Assembly (NCBI GenBank): GCA_034096865.1
Contig: JAWQFJ010025445.1
Span: 5,001-15,087 of the forward strand
DNA length: 10,087 bases
Direction: 5' to 3'
DNA from: Theodoxus fluviatilis
Taxonomy: Eukaryota > Mollusca > Gastropoda > Cycloneritida > Neritidae
Both the position numbers and the translations under genes were made by a program. Positions 6,914-10,087 of the stretch are shown piece by piece; positions within the stretch are counted from its first letter, which is position 1; each line of letters opens with the position of its first letter. The notes beneath the pieces were generated by a model, which was not told where the DNA came from, ran no database searches, and saw nothing but the letters and a program-made list of their open reading frames with translations.

Positions 6914-7018
6914 ATGGAGCTCTTTCAAGTTGAAGACGAAAAAACTCACCATACTGGAGTTTACCTTCAGGGATTGTGTTTTTGGACATCGGACGTAATT
7001 TTAGCCCGGGGAGATTAA
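6914..7018 (+). other. Short frame with strong Kozak ATG; possible first exon or microprotein
   Basis: The ATG is in the context CACCAGCCATGG, with purine at -3 and G at +4. It opens 34 codons starting MELFQVEDEK and ending at TAA 7016-7018. There is no signal peptide, membrane segment or known domain. If it is a first exon, possible donors inside are weak (GTAATT at 6994). Its placement just after the X-box is the main reason to list it. Confidence 0.15.
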
Positions 7019-7080
7019 AAAGAAGGTTTCTTTGTGAATGCAGATGCACACGTTTTTGGCATATGAACACTGAGATTCAG
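6971..7080 (+). other. Weak candidate internal exon
   Basis: TTTACCTTCAG ends at 6970 (acceptor-like) and CAG|GTGAAAG spans 7080-7081 (good donor). The 110 bases between are open in the frame beginning ATT at 6973, with a Cys/Arg-rich stretch near the end (LCECRCTRFW). No family is recognised. It overlaps the Kozak ATG frame in another phase, so at most one of the two is real. Confidence 0.12.
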
Positions 7081-8182
7081 GTGAAAGATGGGAAGGAACC
7101 AAGATTAGAACACGCACAACACAAAACTGCTTTCCAACCAAACACTTCGGCGAGAAAGTGCATGCACTTCTCAACTCTGTGTTTTAAACATTATCTTATT
7201 ACTTTCTATTAGACAACTTGACATCAAACTAACACCCATCGAGGTATTATCTAAGCCTGTACTTCCCCTAGCTTCTCAGCACTTTAGTTCTAATTTCTAA
7301 TAACTCCATCATCTCCTGAGTGCTTTCCTTGTCTCCCTTGGGGCTACGCTGCTTCCACAGTACCCAAATCCCTTTTGACATCAGAGAGTCTCGCCTGCGA
7401 ATAGGTTTTCTTTGATGCACAGATGTAGTAAGACGTGCCCCTTTAGATCACAGTGTTAACGACGATGCGAACTGTCAGACGTGGACATCATTAAAGCAGC
7501 AAAACGGTGATTTTTGTTCTCGAGGGCGTGGACATGCATGCCAAAACAAAATTTTCTCTCAATAGATCGAGACGAAAAATGAAAAGGACATGTAACCTCC
7601 TGCAAGACAAGAAGTACATTCCCGTTTTAGTCACTCCATTCATTCATCTAGTGTGCAGTCGTTCAGAACGTAGGAAGCAATTGTATATTGCTGGACCAAT
7701 GTTTTCAAAGCCATAGCATGAACTTTTATTGCTGACATCAAACAGCAGTAAAGAAACAAATAGCGTTACATAAATGGGGGCTGGATGATTTTGCCTCACT
7801 CATTCTCCCGTAATTTCCCTCCCCTCTTTGACTTGTGATAAATGTTGTAGACATTAATTTGGTAAAATGTGAGTAGTGTGTTGAAGACTGAATAAAGCAA
7901 CGATTCTTCGAAAAACGATGGAACCATTAATAAAGTCATACATAAGTTATCTGTTATTTTTTCTCCGCGAGAACAGCGGATAATTCAAAACTACTCTGAC
8001 ACCCAAACTCTAAAGGAGATTTATTTCAGGGCAAATTACTTCCTATGGGATTACGTATAGTGACGGATTTGTGTGGGCGAGAACAGAGCAAATATATTTT
8101 CTGCAACACAATCCTCATCTTGTAGGTCTCTTATTTGCGTTTACAGTATTTCAACAATGCTTATTTGACTATGCAATATTGC
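7081..8182. other. No assignable gene
   Basis: About 1.1 kb, increasingly AT-rich to the right. The frame at 7507-7716 (69 codons) is basic and has no domain. AATAAA occurs at about 7891 without other 3'-end signals. There are no repeats longer than a few bases that I can see. Confidence 0.5.
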
Positions 8183-8400
8183 CACGTGTACACATATTTG
8201 GAAATAAGAAAGCTCATCTCTTCCTTTAAATGGAAAACAAATGCTTTTACCTGCATTTTTGTCCAATTTGGGTGTGTGTGTCAAAATTCATACGTCATTT
8301 TTTGACGTCATTTTTCTTTCCAAGAAAGTCTGCCTGTCATGAAAGACACACAAATAGCCCAGGGTATAAAACGGTGGAGTCATTACTTCTACCCTTTCTA
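8183..8400 (+). promoter_or_regulatory. Candidate RNA Pol II core promoter with CREs and TATA box
   Basis: TATAAAAC at 8365-8372 in the context GGGTATAAAACGG is a textbook TATA box and predicts a start near 8392-8400. A full palindromic CRE, TGACGTCA, lies at 8303-8310, about 90 bases upstream of that start. A CGTCA half-site is at 8293-8297, and an E-box CACGTG at 8183-8188. CRE upstream of TATA is the layout of cAMP/CREB-responsive promoters. No clear initiator was seen. The downstream sequence has only short frames (ATG 8445, 21 codons), so the transcript would be spliced or noncoding. Confidence 0.35.
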
Positions 8401-8430
8401 CTTTTCCTGTAAAACATATCTCTCTGCATC

Positions 8431-8448
8431 GCATCTCACCTGAGATGC
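8431..8448. repeat. Perfect 8-bp inverted repeat
   Basis: GCATCTCA-CC-TGAGATGC, about 35-55 bases downstream of the predicted TATA-driven start. It would form a hairpin in the 5' leader, or a dimeric factor site in DNA. Confidence 0.5.
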
Positions 8449-8540
8449 TTTCCGACATTCCCACTTGTCTTATTGGCACGACATTCCCAAAACAGACTGC
8501 TTTGCCCTAAGGATGATATGATCTTTTGCTTCAGATCCAC

Positions 8541-8570
8541 TGACGTAGCAATGCCTCCTCTTTGACGTCA
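8541..8570 (+). promoter_or_regulatory. Second CRE cluster
   Basis: TGACGTAG at 8541-8548 is a near-CRE, and TTTGACGTCAT at 8561-8571 contains a full CRE (8563-8570). The full site shares its TTTGACGTCAT context with the upstream CRE at 8301-8311, which may reflect duplication or shared selection. Confidence 0.35.
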
Positions 8571-9213
8571 TATGCACCTTCCATGCTGGAACACCTGCTT
8601 AGCGCTTGTGTGCCTTGAAAGAATAGCGATTTAATTGCCTCTGTTAAAAACTGCTTTGCATCCGCAGGAGCGTCTTCCCGTTTCTAATGATCTGCGCCAA
8701 TAGATCTCGGGCATCACCCCCAAACATATTGCAAAAGCTATATTCATCTATGCCCCCCCAGGTCAATTAATGTTCTGTACAATTAACTAACTGCTATCAC
8801 ATTAGCTGCTGCAGTACGTTTCGTGTCTCGCTTTTCAGTAAGAGGTCTTTGACTGGTGATCACTGGACTACGCTGCACGCCTTTGGGTTCTATTTCTCGC
8901 AACGCCCAAAAATGCCACAGACGGCACTATCATCTAATTAGTACTTGGCAAAAATACGCCGCAAACGGGTTCTTTCCCTGTTAACATGCATGTTTCTTTA
9001 AGTATCCGTGGGGGCGGAGGTGCGAGGGTGTGTGAAAAGTGTTTATTTGGGGGTTTTGTTTGTTTCTGTTGACTATTTTGCATTACGAGGCTGAACCTGA
9101 CGGAGATGAGCATCGTAAAAATAAGCAGACCATTCCTAGTTGCAAAGAGACAGCATACAAAAACCATCCATAAAAGACAAAGGAAGATATGGACTGTTCC
9201 TGTTATCTTTTAG
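8571..9213. other. No assignable gene
   Basis: Mixed sequence holding a perfect 12-bp palindrome AACATGCATGTT (8983-8994). Its TGCATG core is the RBFOX splicing-enhancer motif, about 220 bases upstream of the candidate exon at 9214. A G-rich patch lies at 9010-9030. The antisense frame at 8934-9167 has no domain. Confidence 0.45.
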
Positions 9214-9338
9214 CTTCCATCGCAAATGTGAATACCACGCTACTTTCTCGAAAATTGGAGGTCAAGAAGAAAATGCATTCTTTCCAAGAAAATGATGACA
9301 TACCTCAAGACACAGTGGTGATGGAAAACGTGAGGGTG
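9214..9338 (+). other. Candidate internal coding exon, 125 bp
   Basis: A pyrimidine-rich tract and TTTTAG (ending 9213) form a good 3' splice site. GTG|GTAAGC at 9338-9339 is a good donor, and AAC|GTGAGG at 9329-9330 is an alternative. The enclosed frame is fully open and hydrophilic, with a Lys-rich start (LEVKKKMHSF) and an acidic middle (ENDDIPQD). The frame stays open past both donors, to 9419. No protein family is recognised. It follows the CRE/TATA promoter on the same strand, but linkage is conjecture. Confidence 0.22.
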
Positions 9339-9801
9339 GTAAGCTTATTTATTTCCGTACTTCGAAACAACGGCACCACTCACGATCTTCGAAACACATC
9401 TGTAGATGGTATCAAGTGAGGATAAGGTATTGGGTGTCGATATTCTATCTCGGTCAATATTTTATTCAAAACTAGGAGCTATCCGTCCATGCATCATCGG
9501 CTGTCGTTAGTTGACATCCGTAGCAGGAGATGGTGAAAATCATCGAACTACAATTTTACTGTAAACTTATCGAACGAAACTGTGTATTTATTGTAGTGTA
9601 GCTCGTGCTGAAATTAATTTTTTTAAAGCTCAAATTGTATTCAATTTTGGGCGTTGAGTGAAATGCTGCGGTCCACTGCACTGCTTTCCATGCACTTGCG
9701 TCGCACGTCGTTTTATTGCGTAGTCAGAGTCGTATCATTTGCGCAGTAGTGGAGCCTGTCACAGCAGATGACGGATGCGGTTTTCATTCAGCCAATGTTA
9801 A

Positions 9802-10087
9802 CTCCAGGACTGCTTCACACTCTACCCCTTCCTTTCCGCAGACTTGGCGAGAACAATCTCCAGGAGATTGGCGTTAATGAGTTCCGCTGACTTGGGAAGT
9901 TCAAATGCCCTCACTCGACCTCATTGCACCTTGCGCCTCGGACCAATCTGTCCTTGTGATTCATCGTGGTGGAAATTTATTTGCAGAGCAGTGCAGGCAT
10001 CCTGTAAAACCCGCCCTCTCCCAGGGGTGCGCTGTACCTCCACCTGCGCCTTGCACCTCGTGAACATCCTCTCATACCGAATGCGCC
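9802..10087 (+). other. Open frame running off the right edge
   Basis: After TAA at 9799-9801 one frame stays open for 95 codons to the window end. It crosses the LRR-like fragment in a different phase. The first ATG is at 9877. The product is Cys/Ser/Leu-rich with CPCDSSWWKFIC and CKTRPLPGVRC, and has no recognised domain. A second acceptor-like site, TTTATTTGCAG, ends at 9986 inside it. Composition becomes more GC-rich toward the edge. Only a sequence beyond the window would show whether an exon lies here. Confidence 0.15.
9842..9890 (+). pseudogene. Leucine-rich-repeat exon fragment interrupted by a stop
   Basis: A strong acceptor (CCCCTTCCTTTCCGCAG ending 9841, with TTAAC branch-like sequence near 9798) opens a frame reading LGENNLQEIGVNEFR. 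This fits the LRR core LxxNxLxxIxxxxF. TGA at 9888-9890 follows. Past the stop the same frame gives LGKF, which keeps the Leu/Phe spacing expected after the conserved Phe. The exon phase, with one base completing a split codon, is compatible with small LRR exons. No donor occurs at the 72-bp position. The motif is short and overlaps a palindrome (9854-9870), so chance is possible. It could also be a true terminal exon ending at the TGA. Confidence 0.25.

Noticed and set aside
8230..8479. Frames on both strands overlapping the TATA/CRE region
   Set aside because: They cross the promoter elements and each other and have no recognisable content; the regulatory reading explains the motifs better.

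Overview
The window looks like eukaryotic nuclear DNA from an invertebrate. The density of microsatellites, a minisatellite, a tRNA-derived SINE-like head and degenerate ACC/ATC/ACT simple sequence would fit a mollusc, but this is inference from style of sequence, not from a recognised gene. There are no bacterial-type operons, and no long open frame on either strand belongs to a family I recognise. I read the window as intergenic or intronic DNA with a few candidate exons and regulatory sites.

Layout. 1-207 is a homopyrimidine TCC/CTC tract; its complement is an open, almost purely Glu/Asp/Lys frame that runs off the left edge. 214-930 holds nothing I can assign. 931-1115 has a SINE-like tRNA head with A and B boxes. 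1696-1970 is a (TG)n tract with a (CG)4 core and a G15 run. 1972-2631 is the most structured part: eleven copies of a 50-bp unit bracketed by collinear imperfect inverted repeats, which I interpret as a non-autonomous mobile element with a tandem-repeat core. Further G-rich tracts lie at 3164-3240 and 5581-5631. 3917-3951, 4078-4095 and 4442-4466 are hairpins; the second carries AATAAA on both strands. 5985-6540 is degenerate trinucleotide sequence.

The right third has better gene-like signals. An exact RFX X-box (6875-6888) lies just upstream of an ATG in strong Kozak context (6914). A CRE plus TATA arrangement (8293-8372) resembles a cAMP-responsive core promoter, with more CRE sites at 8541-8570. 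A possible 125-bp internal exon is at 9214-9338. At 9842 a good 3' splice site opens a frame matching one leucine-rich repeat, which then meets a stop codon. The last 286 bases are also open in another frame to the window edge.

The gene-like signals are all on the + strand and could belong to one or more multi-exon genes, but nothing in the sequence joins them. No gene product is assigned a function.
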